Origin: CAVTWD01 sp963738325
GTDB taxonomy: Bacteria > Actinomycetota > Acidimicrobiia > Acidimicrobiales > Ilumatobacteraceae
Direction of reading: 5' to 3'
Assembly (NCBI GenBank): GCA_963738325.1
Contig: CAVTWD010000002.1
Span: forward strand, 1 to 64,000
Length of the DNA stretch: 64,000 bases
Below are positions 32,535-42,514 of the stretch, piece after piece (position 1 is the stretch's first letter; every line of letters begins with the position of its first letter). A program made the position numbers and the translations under genes. A model generated the notes under the pieces. The model was not told where the DNA came from, searched no databases, and saw only the letters and a list, made by a program, of their open reading frames with translations.

Positions 32535-34124
32535 TCAGCCGACGTGCACCCAGCGAGCCACCGAGGGCACGCCGGCCGCGTTCAGCACGAACAGCATGTA
32601 CCAGCCCGGAGGGGCGACCGCCGCCGAAGGTGGCGCCGTCGCCGCCAGCCCGCCCGGGGTCGCGGTGACCGTGAGCGGTACCACGCGCTGCTGCATGTCG
32701 TTGGCGTGCGTCGTCGCTCCGGGCGCAACGAGCACCGCCTTCGTCGGGGTACCGGTCGCGTTGATCGTCATCGCCGCCTTGTACCCCACCGTCCCGGGGG
32801 CCGACGAGATGGCCGGCCGCGACCCTTGAAGAGGTATGGCGGCGAGAACACCTCGACCGTGTTGCGCCCGCCACCGGCGCCGTTGTCGCCGCCGGAGAGC
32901 ATTCGGCCGTCGGGCAGGAGCACCACGGTGGAGTGGTAACCGCGCCGCCGCTGCTGCGATGCCAACTGCTGCCACTGGTTCGTGGCCGGGTTGTAGAGCA
33001 TCGCGGCGTAGTTGGGATGTCGAAGGTCGCCTTGCCGTTGCCGCCGACCGACAGCACGGTGCCGTCGGGCAGCAACACGAGGTTCTCGTCCTTGATCGGC
33101 TTCGGGAACGGGGCCACGTAGTGCCAGCCACTCGTGGGCGTCGCGGCATTGAACGCCTCCGCGTGCGGGGTGACGCCACCTGCCGACTTGCCGCCGACGC
33201 TCATCATCTGCCAGGAACCGGCGGCCGAGCCGGGGAGCAGGACGCCGCCCGGGTAGCCCGAGTGGACCTGGTGCATCGACGGCAGCGCCTGCCAGCTCCA
33301 GTCCGCGGGGTTGACGATCTGCACCGATTGGTGACTCACCACCACGATGACGCGCCCATCCGGCAGCACCCACTGGCGGGCGTAGAGATCGATGGTGCGA
33401 TCACCGACCTTGGTCAGCTGCCGGGTGACGAGGTTGAAGACCTCCACCGACGTGTTGAGTGCCATGTTCGCCTGATCGCCGGTGGTGATGAGCGCGCGGC
33501 CATCGGGGAGCTCGGTCACGCTCGGGTAGCAGCGGCCGAGGGGCGTGTCGGGCTGGCGAGTCCACTGCAGCGTGACGGGGTCGAAGGTGTACACCGTCTT
33601 GGCCCCGGGTTGGGTCACTCCCTCTTGGGTGGTGTTGCTCAGCTTGCCGCCGACGATGAGCACCCGCCCGTCCGAGAGGATGGCCTGACCCGCGCAGAAG
33701 ACCCCGGTCGGCGGGTCGACCTCGGTGCCCTTGCCCGTGGCCGGGTCGTAGAGGTAGGCGTCCGTCTCGGGTACGCCCTCGTCGCCCTTGTACCCGCCGA
33801 AGATGAGCACCTTGCCGGTGCGGAGCACGATGGAATGGATCCCGATGGCCAGCGGCGCGCTCCCCGGCGACACGGCCGGCGCGCTCCAGCTCGCGACCGT
33901 CGCCGCCGAAGCCACGTTCTGGACCCCATTCCGGTTCACGGGCGGCGCGCCGGCTGGCCCCGTCTCGACCTCGTCGGCTCGGTCTCGAGGACGCCCACGA
34001 CCTGGTTGCCCACGCGGACGGCGTCGGTGGTGACGACGCCCGGACCGGGATTCGTCACCACCGATGAGGGTGCGAGCAGGGCCGCCGCCCCGAGCAATGG
34101 GGTCGCCAACACGAGCCCTTTCAT
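32535..34124 (-). CDS. secreted galactose/glyoxal-oxidase-like (radical copper oxidase) protein, frameshifted
   Basis: The conceptual ORF starts at the ATG at 34124 with a signal peptide (MKGLVLATPLLGAAALLAP) and contains kelch repeats. Radical copper oxidase positions are visible: GVFCAGQAILSDGRVLIVGG (the Cys that cross-links to Tyr), RCYPSVTELPDGRALITTGD (that Tyr), GYHSTVVLLPDGRMLSGG (axial Tyr and His), and in the C-terminal DUF1929 domain THANDMQQRVVPLTV (His) with APPGWYMLFVLNAAGVPSVA. Frame changes are required near 33960, 33020 and 32825. The family oxidises primary alcohols or aldehydes with release of hydrogen peroxide; in actinomycetes such enzymes act at the cell surface in glycan deposition or development. 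Confidence 0.8.
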
Positions 34125-34235
34125 CAGTCCCGCCTTCCGCCTTTGTCCCTCGTCCGCCGGTTGCCGTCCGCCCGACGTGATGCTGAACGAAACGTCGCCG
34201 CCTGGCAACCGTTGATTCCATCAAAATCGACTCTG

Positions 34236-34547
34236 TTACGAAACTGCAACGAGCAGGGCACTGAGAAGGAGCACGGCGACGAGGAGCATGACGACCGCGA
34301 CGTCGCTCGGCGCCCGCAACGTGACCCCTGCCCTCCGCAGCTCGAGCTCCTCACTGCCTGGGAGCACTTCGTCCGAGGAGCCCGCGCGCCAGGCCGATGC
34401 CGGCGAGTGGAGGGAAGGGACAGGACCCTGCGCCGGCGAGCCGACGGCGGGCCACTCCTCGGACGAACGCCCGGGGGGGACCGCGAGGGGTCCGGTCGCG
34501 TCCGGCGAGCCTTCGGCCGTGTTGTCGTGCTTTGTCTCGTTGCTCAT
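34236..34547 (-). CDS. small protein with C-terminal membrane anchor
   Basis: The predicted protein is about 103 residues (from MSNETKHDNT). It is hydrophilic and Pro/Ser/Glu-rich for 75 residues, then has a single hydrophobic helix at the very end (DVAVVMLLVAVLLLSALLVA). This tail-anchored layout argues that the frame is real rather than a shadow. No family is recognised and no strong RBS is seen. It lies between the copper-oxidase gene and the divergent LuxR regulator. Confidence 0.45.
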   Translation of the reverse strand: MSNETKHDNTAEGSPDATGPLAVPPGRSSEEWPAVGSPAQGPVPSLHSPASAWRAGSSDEVLPGSEELELRRAGVTLRAPSDVAVVMLLVAVLLLSALLVAVS

Positions 34548-34705
34548 CGTGGGCCTCGTCTCGCCAGAGCCGACGAGCACCGCCCCGCCCTGACGGCACC
34601 GCGATGCGATTCTGGGCAGGCCAAGCCCCGAATAGCATCAGCAATCTCCCTAGTCACAGGAGTCACCGGTCACAGGAAAGGACCTCGGACAAGATCTGGC
34701 CTACG

Positions 34706-37468
34706 ATGCCCTTGGTGTTGGGGAGGGCAACAGAGTGCGCGGCCGTCGACGAGCTGCTGGCTGCGGCCCGTCGTTCGGAGGCCGGCGTCGTGGCAGTTGT
34801 CGGCGAGCCAGGTGTGGGCAAGACCGCCCTCTGCGATCACGCCGTACGGCAGGCGAGGGACATGACGGTGCTTCGTGGCACCGGGATCGAGTTCGAGAGC
34901 CACTTCCCCTTCGCGGCGATCTCCGAGCTGCTGGGGCCGCTGCGCGATCGAATGGACGAGCTCGTGGCGGCCCAGCAGGACGCGGTGCGGGCGCTGCTCG
35001 GCGAGGCCGGGCGACCGGGGATCGATGCGTTCGCGCTCGCTGGCGGCACGCTGGCGCTCCTCACCTCGACCGCCGCCGCACGACCTGTCCTCGTGCTGAT
35101 CGACGATGCGCAGTGGCTCGACGAGGCGTCCGCCGCAGTGCTCTCATTCGTCTGCCGGCGCCTCGGTCGAGATGCGGTGGCCGTGCTCGTGAGCTCGCGT
35201 GAGACGGGTGGGATCCCTGGCTCGTGGCCCGTGATCCGCGTTCACGGTCTCGACCCGGACACGGCACGCGAGCTGCTGGACGAAACCGCGCCCACACCGG
35301 TCGTGGCGTCGGTCGCCGCACAGCTCGCCGAGCAGACGATGGGCAACCCGCTCGCCTTGATCGAGCTGGCCGAGGAGCTCACGCCGGCGCAACTGGGTGG
35401 GCGAGCGCCGCTGCCGGACCCTCTGCCGCTCGGCGCGCGAGGCGTGATCTCCTTCGGCCAGCGGCTTGCCCGTCTCGCGCCGGAGACCCGCGAAGCCCTC
35501 GTCATCCTCGCCGCGGCGGGGCCAGCACCCAACAGTGTGGTCCAGGCCGCGCTCGGGCGGGCCGGCCTCGGCGTGCACGACCTCGAGGCGGCCGAGGCCG
35601 CCGGCGTGCTGCACATGCGCGAGTCGATGCCGCGGTTCGTCCATCCTCTGGTCCGCGCCGCCGCCTTCGCGTCGGTCGCGCCGGCTACCCGCCGGCTGGC
35701 TCACCGCCGGCTGGCCGAGGTCACGACCGACGTCGAGCGGCGGGCCTGGCATCTCGCCGAGGCGACCCTCGGGCCCTCCGAAGCCGTCGCGCTCGCCTTG
35801 GAGGCGGCGGCCGAGGTGGCCAGCACGAGGGGGGGCGCGGTGACGTCGGCTCCCCTACTGGCGAGAGCGGCGGAGGTGTCGCCTGAGGGCGCCGCTCGCA
35901 GCCGTCGCCTGCTCCGAGCAGGTGAGGCACTCCTCCTCGCGGGCCAGAACGGGTTAGCCGCGAGTGTCGTGGACCAGGCCCTCGCGGCGGACCTGGAACG
36001 ATCCCAGCGGGCCGAGGCGCTGGTGCTCCAGGGGCGGATCGCCCAGTGGGCGACGGACGCCATCCCGTCTCGCGCTCTGCAAGCCAGCTACGACGGGCTG
36101 AAGGCGCTCGGCGACCAGCGCGCCGTGATCATCGGGTTGCTGCTGGCCCGGTCAGTGTCGATGCTTGGTCACGCAGGGCCGCCCGTGGCCGTCACGACCG
36201 AGCTCGTCGACATCGTCGCCCCGGATTCGCCGATGATGCTCTCCGCCCGACTGGGTCACGCGGCGTCCTCTCTGATCGCAGGTGACCCGCGACCCCTCGA
36301 CGACCTCCCCGACGAGCTCCTCGAGGGCGTCGTGACGTCTTCGGCGACCACCGAGCTGAACGTCGTGTGGGACTTCCTCGCCCAGCTCTGGAACTGGAGC
36401 GACCGTCACGACGAGGCCCTCGGGCTCCTCCGCAGGCAGGTCGACACGGCGACTCAGCTGTCGGCATTGACCTTCCTCCCCTACGCGCTCACCGTGTTGG
36501 CCGATGTCGAGATCAAGGTCGGCGACCTCTCCCGAGCGCGGGCCGCGGCCGACCGGGCCGTCGACCTGGGCACGGCCGGCGGCCTCCCGGGGCTGACCGC
36601 CTTCGCGGACGCGATGCGAGCGCGGGTGGCCGCCATCGAGGGCGATGTACGCACGTGCGAGGCCGCAGGACGGGCGGCCCTGGCGACGCTCCCCCTGCCG
36701 GTGCCCAGCGCGCTCGACATGTACATCAACGGCGCCTGGGGTTTGTCTGCCCTGGGACAGGGCAAGGCCCGCAACGCGGTGGAGCACCTCGAGCGCAACG
36801 TCGAGCTGCGCGACCGGTTCGGCGCCGTCCTGCCGGTGCTCGTCGGCTGGGAGGGCGACTACGTGCAGGCCCTCGCCGCCACGGGGCGCCGCGAACTGGC
36901 CGCCGACGCCCTGGCCGTGCTCGAAGCCGAGAGCGAGCAGACGCATTCACGATGGGGACGCGGTGTCGCTCGTCGAGGCCGGGCCCTTCTCGATCCCGAC
37001 CGGGCCCGTGACGCCCTCCGCGAGGCCATCGAGCTGCAGCACGACTACCCGTTCGAACGGGCGCGATCGCTCCTCGTGCTCGGTGAACACCTCCGTAAGC
37101 GCGGCGCGGCGCGCGCTGGGCGAGCCGAGCTCGAGTCCGCGGCGGAGCTCTTCCGTGGCTGCGGCGCCACACCCTGGGCCGAGCAAGCCGATGCTGCGCT
37201 GCGGGCCACAGGTGTCCACCGCCAACGACACGGCGAGGAGCCACGCCTGACGCCCCAGGAGCTGCAGGTGGCCCTGGCCATCGTCGACGGCGCCACCAAC
37301 AAGGAGGCGGCCGCGGGCCTGTTCCTCAGCACGAAGACGATCGAGTACCACCTCGGCAAGGCGTTCCAGAAGCTCGGGGTGAGCAACCGCACGCAGTTGG
37401 CCCGAGTGCTGCGCACGACGGCGACCGAAACGGAACGGAGTAGCTCGGCGCCGCGGGCTCCTAGGTGA
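34706..37468 (+). CDS. large ATP-binding LuxR-family regulator (LAL type)
   Basis: The predicted protein has 920 residues from the ATG at 34706; the in-frame extension to 34397 lacks similarity. The N-terminal AAA ATPase has Walker A VGEPGVGKTAL and Walker B VLVLIDDAQWLDEAS, followed by the LAL helical region. The central part consists of TPR-like repeats. At the C-terminus is a LuxR HTH (LTPQELQVALAIVDGATNKE, LFLSTKTIEYHLGKAFQKLG). LAL proteins are ATP-dependent activators related to MalT. The gene ends nine bases from an inverted paralogue. Confidence 0.93.
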   Translation: MPLVLGRATECAAVDELLAAARRSEAGVVAVVGEPGVGKTALCDHAVRQARDMTVLRGTGIEFESHFPFAAISELLGPLRDRMDELVAAQQDAVRALLGEAGRPGIDAFALAGGTLALLTSTAAARPVLVLIDDAQWLDEASAAVLSFVCRRLGRDAVAVLVSSRETGGIPGSWPVIRVHGLDPDTARELLDETAPTPVVASVAAQLAEQTMGNPLALIELAEELTPAQLGGRAPLPDPLPLGARGVISFGQRLARLAPETREALVILAAAGPAPNSVVQAALGRAGLGVHDLEAAEAAGVLHMRESMPRFVHPLVRAAAFASVAPATRRLAHRRLAEVTTDVERRAWHLAEATLGPSEAVALALEAAAEVASTRGGAVTSAPLLARAAEVSPEGAARSRRLLRAGEALLLAGQNGLAASVVDQALAADLERSQRAEALVLQGRIAQWATDAIPSRALQASYDGLKALGDQRAVIIGLLLARSVSMLGHAGPPVAVTTELVDIVAPDSPMMLSARLGHAASSLIAGDPRPLDDLPDELLEGVVTSSATTELNVVWDFLAQLWNWSDRHDEALGLLRRQVDTATQLSALTFLPYALTVLADVEIKVGDLSRARAAADRAVDLGTAGGLPGLTAFADAMRARVAAIEGDVRTCEAAGRAALATLPLPVPSALDMYINGAWGLSALGQGKARNAVEHLERNVELRDRFGAVLPVLVGWEGDYVQALAATGRRELAADALAVLEAESEQTHSRWGRGVARRGRALLDPDRARDALREAIELQHDYPFERARSLLVLGEHLRKRGAARAGRAELESAAELFRGCGATPWAEQADAALRATGVHRQRHGEEPRLTPQELQVALAIVDGATNKEAAAGLFLSTKTIEYHLGKAFQKLGVSNRTQLARVLRTTATETERSSSAPRAPR

Positions 37469-37476
37469 ATGGTCGG

Positions 37477-40189
37477 TCAGCCGGCTCGGGCGTGGGTGAT
37501 GGCGCGGGCCAGCTGGGTCCGGTTGTGGACGCCCAGCTTCCGGAAGACCTTGGCCAGGTGGTACTCCACCGTCTTCTCGCTCATGAACAGCGCGGAGGCG
37601 GCTTGTCTGTTGGTGGCTCCATCCGCGACGGCGAGTGCGACTTGTAGCTCCCGCTCGGTGAGGCTCTCGCCGGCCATGCTCCGGCGGGCTCGATGCACCC
37701 CTGTCGCCCGCAGGGCGGCATCGGCCCGATCGGCCCAAGGGCGTGCGCCAGAGTTCTGCAGCACGTCGACCGCCTCGGCCAGACGGTCACGGGCCTCGGT
37801 CATCCGACCAGAGCGGCGCAGGTGCTCGCCCAACACCAACAACGAACGGCCGAGCTCGTAGGGCTCGTCGGCCTGCAGGGCCATCGCTTCCCTCAACTGC
37901 TCCTCGGCGCTCGCCGGTTCGAGGAGCGCCCGACCGCGCAAGGCGACACCACGACCCCAACGAGTTCCGGTACGGGCGTTGGCGTCCTCCAGCTCCTCGA
38001 GCGCCGCCCGCGCCTCGCCCAGCTGGCCGGTGGCCACCAGTGCGTGCACGTAATCGCCCTGCCAGCGAGCCACCGTGGGCAGGACGAGCCCGGCTCGATG
38101 GGCCAGCTCGACGTTGGCGCGGAAGGGCTTGAGCGCGGCCTCCGGATGCCCACGGCTCAGGGCGAGCACACCCCGCCCGGTGTTGGCGAACATCGACACC
38201 GGGATCTGCTGCGTCCGCATGGCCACCGCGTCCGCGGCGGACGTGTGGGCAGCGCACCGAGCGTCGTCGCCTTCGACGCCGGCGATGACGGCTCGGAACG
38301 CTTCCACCATGCCGACCAGACCGACCAGTTGGCCGTCGACGCACAAGGAGATGGCCTGATCGACTTCGGCTTTGGCTCGCACGAGATCGCCCCGCCGGAG
38401 GTGCGCGTCCGAGAGCAGGAGCAGCGGGAACGGCAGCAAGCTGGCAGCCGAGAGCGAGCGGATCGTCTCGAGCTGGCGCTCGAGCAGGGCCACGGAACCG
38501 TCGACACGCTCCGTCCAGTAGAAGAACAGCGCCATCGTCGGCGCCCAGAAGGCGAGGTCCTCTGGCGCGACCTGCGCCGACAGGAGCGCGACCCGCTCGA
38601 TGCCGAGATCGTGCGGCCAGAGCGCGCCGGTGAACAAGCACGCGATGGCGTCGTACACCTTCACGGCCTCGAGCAAGGGATGGTCGGGCAAGACGACCTC
38701 GAGCAGACGGCTCGTCGCCGCTCGCATCTCTGCGAGGTGGCCGGAGTTGACGAGGACGCCGGCGAGTTGGAGCCCGACCGCGATGGCGTTGGGGTCACCG
38801 AGGTCGACGAGCTCCTCGAAGCCGGCGCGGAGGGTGACGGCGGCCTGGGCGAAGTCGGCGCCCCAAGTCGCTTGCTGGGCTTGGAGCACCAACGCCCGAG
38901 AGCGGAGCTCCCGATCGAGGGGCGCGCTCAGCACTTCTCCGAGCTGCGTGACGGCGTCGTCCCAGCGGCCGGCCAGATAAGAGGCGTGGCTGGCCACCAG
39001 CAGCCGGTCCCAGCGGGCCCGCCCCGGGGGGGCGAGCGCAGCGGCCCGGGTGAACGCCCGAGCGGCCCCGGCCTTGCCGCCGCGCTCCGCAGCTCGTGCG
39101 GCGGCCTGTTCGAGCGCGGCGGCGACGTCCTCCGAGGGTCCCAGCGCCGCCTCGGCCAGATGCCAGGCCCGCTGCTCCACGTCGTCGCCCAAAGCCTCGG
39201 CCAGGATCGCGTGCGCTCGACGCTGCTCGACCGGGCCGGCCTGCGCATAGGCCGTCGCCCGCAACAACGGATGGGCGAACACCAACCCTGCCGCCTCCCC
39301 CCTCGGCTGCCTCCAGATCGGCCAGCCCCAACTCCAACGGCGTGAGCGCGTCGGCCACCGCCGACAGCGGCACCACGCCCGCCGCAGCCAACACCACCAT
39401 CGCCTTCTGCGTCCGCTCCGGGAGCCGTGACAAACGACGCCCGAACGACGCCCGACCCCGCGACCCGACGGGCAGAAACTCCGGCAACGGCGCCACTCCG
39501 GCCAACTGGCGGGCCGAGAGCTCGCCCGCCAACTCCACCACTGCCAACGGGTTCCCCGACGTGCGCACTGTCAACTCCACCGCCACCCCCGAGGCCACCT
39601 CCGACCCGCTGCGCCCTCCGACCAGCTCGGCCACCTCCCCGGGAGACAAGCCCCCGAGTTGGCGCTCCGTCCACGGCCCCGACAACTCCTTGGACTCACC
39701 AGACCGACTGGTCAACACCGCCGCCACCCGGTCCGCCTCCAGCCGCTTCAGGACGAAACCGAGAATCGCCGCCGAGTCGCTGTCCAACCAATGGGCATCG
39801 TCCACGATGACCAACACCGGTCGATCGGTCGCCTCCAACGTGACCAACCGCAACGCCGCCCCCGACAACGCGTAGGCATCGAGCCCCGGATGCCCCGGCC
39901 CACCCCACGCCGCCTCCACCGCATCCCTCTGGGCCGCGACCAACTCCCCCACCAACCCCCGCAACGGACGCAACAACGCCGACAATCCGGCGAAGGCGAA
40001 CTGGCTCTCCCACTCCGAGCCCAAGACCCGCAGTACGGACATCCCCACCGCACGCGAGGCCGCGTAGTCGCACAGCGCCGTTTTGCCCACCCCTGCCGGG
40101 CCCGTCCATTCCACCACCCGGCCAGCTCCCGCCCGGGCCCCGTTCAACAACGCATCGACGATGAGGCACTCGCCCTCCCGCCCGATCAC
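37477..40189 (-). CDS. large ATP-binding LuxR-family regulator (LAL type), one frameshift
   Basis: The GTG at 40189 starts MIGREGECLIVDALLNGARA. The ATPase has Walker A WTGPAGVGKTAL and Walker B VLVIVDDAHWLDSDS. The reading frame changes inside a G run (C on the plus strand) near 39297; the C-terminal two thirds continue as FAHPLLRATAYAQAG and end in the LuxR HTH (LTERELQVALAVADGATNRQ, LFMSEKTVEYHLAKVFRKLG). The 2,713-base span is one base off a whole codon number. It is clearly paralogous to the convergent gene 34706-37468, so an inverted duplication is likely. Confidence 0.88.
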
Positions 40190-40337
40190 GGCCGGAAATG
40201 TAGGTCATCTCAACACCACCTCCGCTCAGCGGGCCCTCTCGCCGCACCCGCGTCTTCGACTGACGGGTCAGTAAGTCGACACGACTGCCCTCGGCGGGCA
40301 TGCTGCACAGTCCCCCGGATCGCCCCTGGAGCCCGGT

Positions 40338-40868
40338 ATGTACATGAACTACCTGACGCCGTCGGCCGAAGTGCGCACCGCGGGCGCCAAGGGCCTCGGC
40401 GTCTTCGCCGTCGAACCGATCCCGGCGGGCACCACGGTGGCCGCCTTCGGCGGCTATGTGGTCGACGGCGAAGCGCTCGCCGAGCTGCCACAGCAGCGCA
40501 GGAGCTACTCCATCCAGATCGACGAGGACCTCTACCTGGCCAGCCCCGAGGACCCCGACCCGGGCGACCGTGTGAACCATTCGTGCGAGCCCAACTGCGG
40601 CATCGTCGGGTGCGTGCTCGTGGTGGCGATGCGGGACATCGCCGCGGGTGAGGAGCTCACGTTCGACTACGCGATGAGCGACGGTGACCCCTACGACGAG
40701 TTCGAATGCTTCTGCGGCACGCCATCGTGTCGCGGGAAGGTGACGGGCCAGGACTGGATGCGTCCCGAGCTCCAGCGCCGCTACCGCGGTTGGTTCTCGC
40801 CCTATCTCACCCGGCGGATCGCGGCATCCGTCCCGCTCGGCTCGGGGCGACGCGCTTTCGCGTTCTGA
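40338..40868 (+). CDS. SET-domain protein (putative lysine methyltransferase)
   Basis: The predicted protein has 176 residues. All SET landmarks are present: GAKGLGVFAVEPIPAGTTVA, DRVNHSCEPNC (the NHSC knot), GEELTFDYAM and a post-SET ECFCGTPSCRGKV Cys cluster that can bind zinc. SET enzymes transfer methyl from SAM to a lysine side chain. Bacterial targets are mostly unknown, and this compact form is scattered in environmental bacteria. The gene stands alone between a LuxR regulator and a dehydrogenase-like gene. The start MYMNYLTPS is the only good one. Confidence 0.88.
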   Translation: MYMNYLTPSAEVRTAGAKGLGVFAVEPIPAGTTVAAFGGYVVDGEALAELPQQRRSYSIQIDEDLYLASPEDPDPGDRVNHSCEPNCGIVGCVLVVAMRDIAAGEELTFDYAMSDGDPYDEFECFCGTPSCRGKVTGQDWMRPELQRRYRGWFSPYLTRRIAASVPLGSGRRAFAF

Positions 40869-40921
40869 GCGCCAAGCCCGCGATCGTCGACCTGGCCATT
40901 CGTCGTCCGTTGGCCCCCGGT

Positions 40922-40927
40922 TAGGGT
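40922..40927 (+). promoter_or_regulatory. putative -10 box TAGGGT, leaderless start
   Basis: TAGGGT ends seven bases before the ATG at 40935 and no Shine-Dalgarno is present. The same hexamer is placed similarly before the gene at 44528. Confidence 0.5.
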
Positions 40928-40934
40928 CCGGGCC

Positions 40935-42158
40935 ATGCGCATCCTGGTCGTGGGCGCGGGGGGCGTAGGATCCGCGCTCACCTCGATCGCGTCCCGCCGG
41001 GACTTCTTCGAGCGTCTCGTCGTGGCCGACGTCGAGCGCGCCAGGGCCGAGCGGGCCGTCACGTCGGCAGGCGACGATGCGCGCCTCGCGGCAACCGCCG
41101 TCGACGCCTCGGACGCGCTCGACGTCATCGAGCTCATCCGCAGCGAGCGGGCCGACGTCATCGTCAACGCCTGTGATCCCCGGTTGAACCCGCCGTTGTT
41201 CGAGGCCGCCTTCCAGGCCGGCGCCACCTACCTCGACATGGCCATGCACCTCTCCCGCCCGCATCCCGCCAAGCCGCACGAGGAGGTCGGCGTGCTGCTG
41301 GGCCAGGACCAGCTGGCCGCGCACGACGCCTGGGTCGACCGCCAGCAACTCGCCCTCGTGGGGATGGGCGTCGAACCCGGCCTGTCGGATGTCTTCGCGC
41401 GATACGCATCCGACCACCTTTTCGCCGCGATCGACGAGATCGGCGTCCGAGACGGAGGCGACCTCGAGATCGACGGCTGTCTCTTCGCGCCGACCTTCTC
41501 GATCTGGACGACGATCGAAGAGTGCCTGAACCCTCCCCTCGTCTGGGAACGCGGGCGCGGCTGGTACACGACGGCGCCCTTCAGCGAACCGGAGACATTC
41601 GTCTTCCCCGACGGGATCGGCCCGCTCACCTGTGTCAACGTGGAGCACGAAGAGGTCGTGCTCGTGCCGAGATGGATCGAGTGCCGACGCGTCACCTTCA
41701 AGTACGGCCTCGGTGAGGAGTTCATCGACGTGCTGCGGACCTTGCACAAGCTCGGTCTCGACGGGAAGGACCCCGTCGCCGTCCGTGGGGTGGAAGTGGC
41801 GCCTCGCGACGTGGTGGCGGCCTGCTTGCCCAACCCCGCCGCGCTTGGTGAGCGCATGCATGGACGGACGTGCGCCGGCACGTGGGTGACCGGCGACGGT
41901 CCCGACGGGCGGCACCGGGAGATCTACCTCCACTACATCGTCGACAACGACTGGTCGATGCGCGAGTACGGCCACCAAGCCGTCGTGTGGCAGACGGCGG
42001 TGAACCCCGTGGTGGCCCTCGAGCTCCTCGCCTCCGGCGCGTGGGAGGGCGCCGGCGTGCTCGGCCCCGAGGCGTTCGACGCCCTCCCCTTCCTCGATCG
42101 ACTGGCAGAGCACGGCGTGAGCTGGGGCTGCGAGGAGCGCTCACCATCGCCCGTCTGA
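40935..42158 (+). CDS. saccharopine dehydrogenase-family protein
   Basis: The predicted protein has 407 residues. The N-terminal Rossmann fold has MRILVVGAGGVGSALTSIAS and LVVADVERARAERA; ADVIVNACDPRLNPPLFEAA and ATYLDMAMH are Lys9/homospermidine-synthase-like features. The C-terminal catalytic domain contains VGMGVEPGLSDVFARYASDH, as in saccharopine and carboxynorspermidine dehydrogenases. The reaction is probably a reductive condensation or oxidative cleavage of an amino-acid secondary amine. The exact substrate is unknown. Confidence 0.87.
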   Translation: MRILVVGAGGVGSALTSIASRRDFFERLVVADVERARAERAVTSAGDDARLAATAVDASDALDVIELIRSERADVIVNACDPRLNPPLFEAAFQAGATYLDMAMHLSRPHPAKPHEEVGVLLGQDQLAAHDAWVDRQQLALVGMGVEPGLSDVFARYASDHLFAAIDEIGVRDGGDLEIDGCLFAPTFSIWTTIEECLNPPLVWERGRGWYTTAPFSEPETFVFPDGIGPLTCVNVEHEEVVLVPRWIECRRVTFKYGLGEEFIDVLRTLHKLGLDGKDPVAVRGVEVAPRDVVAACLPNPAALGERMHGRTCAGTWVTGDGPDGRHREIYLHYIVDNDWSMREYGHQAVVWQTAVNPVVALELLASGAWEGAGVLGPEAFDALPFLDRLAEHGVSWGCEERSPSPV

Positions 42159-42427
42159 GCAAACGCGAGGTCGAGCGGCTCCTGGCCGACTACGACACCG
42201 ATGCCGTTGGCGCCCTCACCACGGCGCTGCGCATCGTGACGGGACGTGCCGGCGCCACGTGGGAGGAGCTCGTCCCGTTCGCGGCGGCCGATCCGGAGCG
42301 GCGGGCGGCCCTCCTCGCGGACCAGCCCGAGGCGCTCGATGACCTCGCGCGGGAACTGAACGAGCTGCGCCTCCTCGATGCCCGGCGCCTCGCTCGCGAA
42401 GCGGCGGACCAACTCCGAGGAGGTTGA
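42140..42427 (+). CDS. small hypothetical protein after the dehydrogenase
   Basis: The frame encodes about 95 residues that look like a real helical protein: LSKREVERLLADYDTDAVGA, ITGRAGATW-like segment, and LDDLARELNELRLLDARRLA. No ATG, GTG or TTG is found at a suitable place; the coding signal begins at or just inside the end of the upstream gene. The start may therefore be lost to an indel or be an unusual CTG (42155). It probably continues the same transcript. The family is unknown. Confidence 0.45.
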   Translation, partial: LTIARLSKREVERLLADYDTDAVGALTTALRIVTGRAGATWEELVPFAAADPERRAALLADQPEALDDLARELNELRLLDARRLAREAADQLRGG

Positions 42428-42514
42428 CGGGCTCGCCCCGTGTCGAGGTGCGCCGCAGAACCTGCCAAAAGCCTCAAGCTCGGGCTCATCGGCGGCGTTT
42501 AGCCTGCAAGCGAA

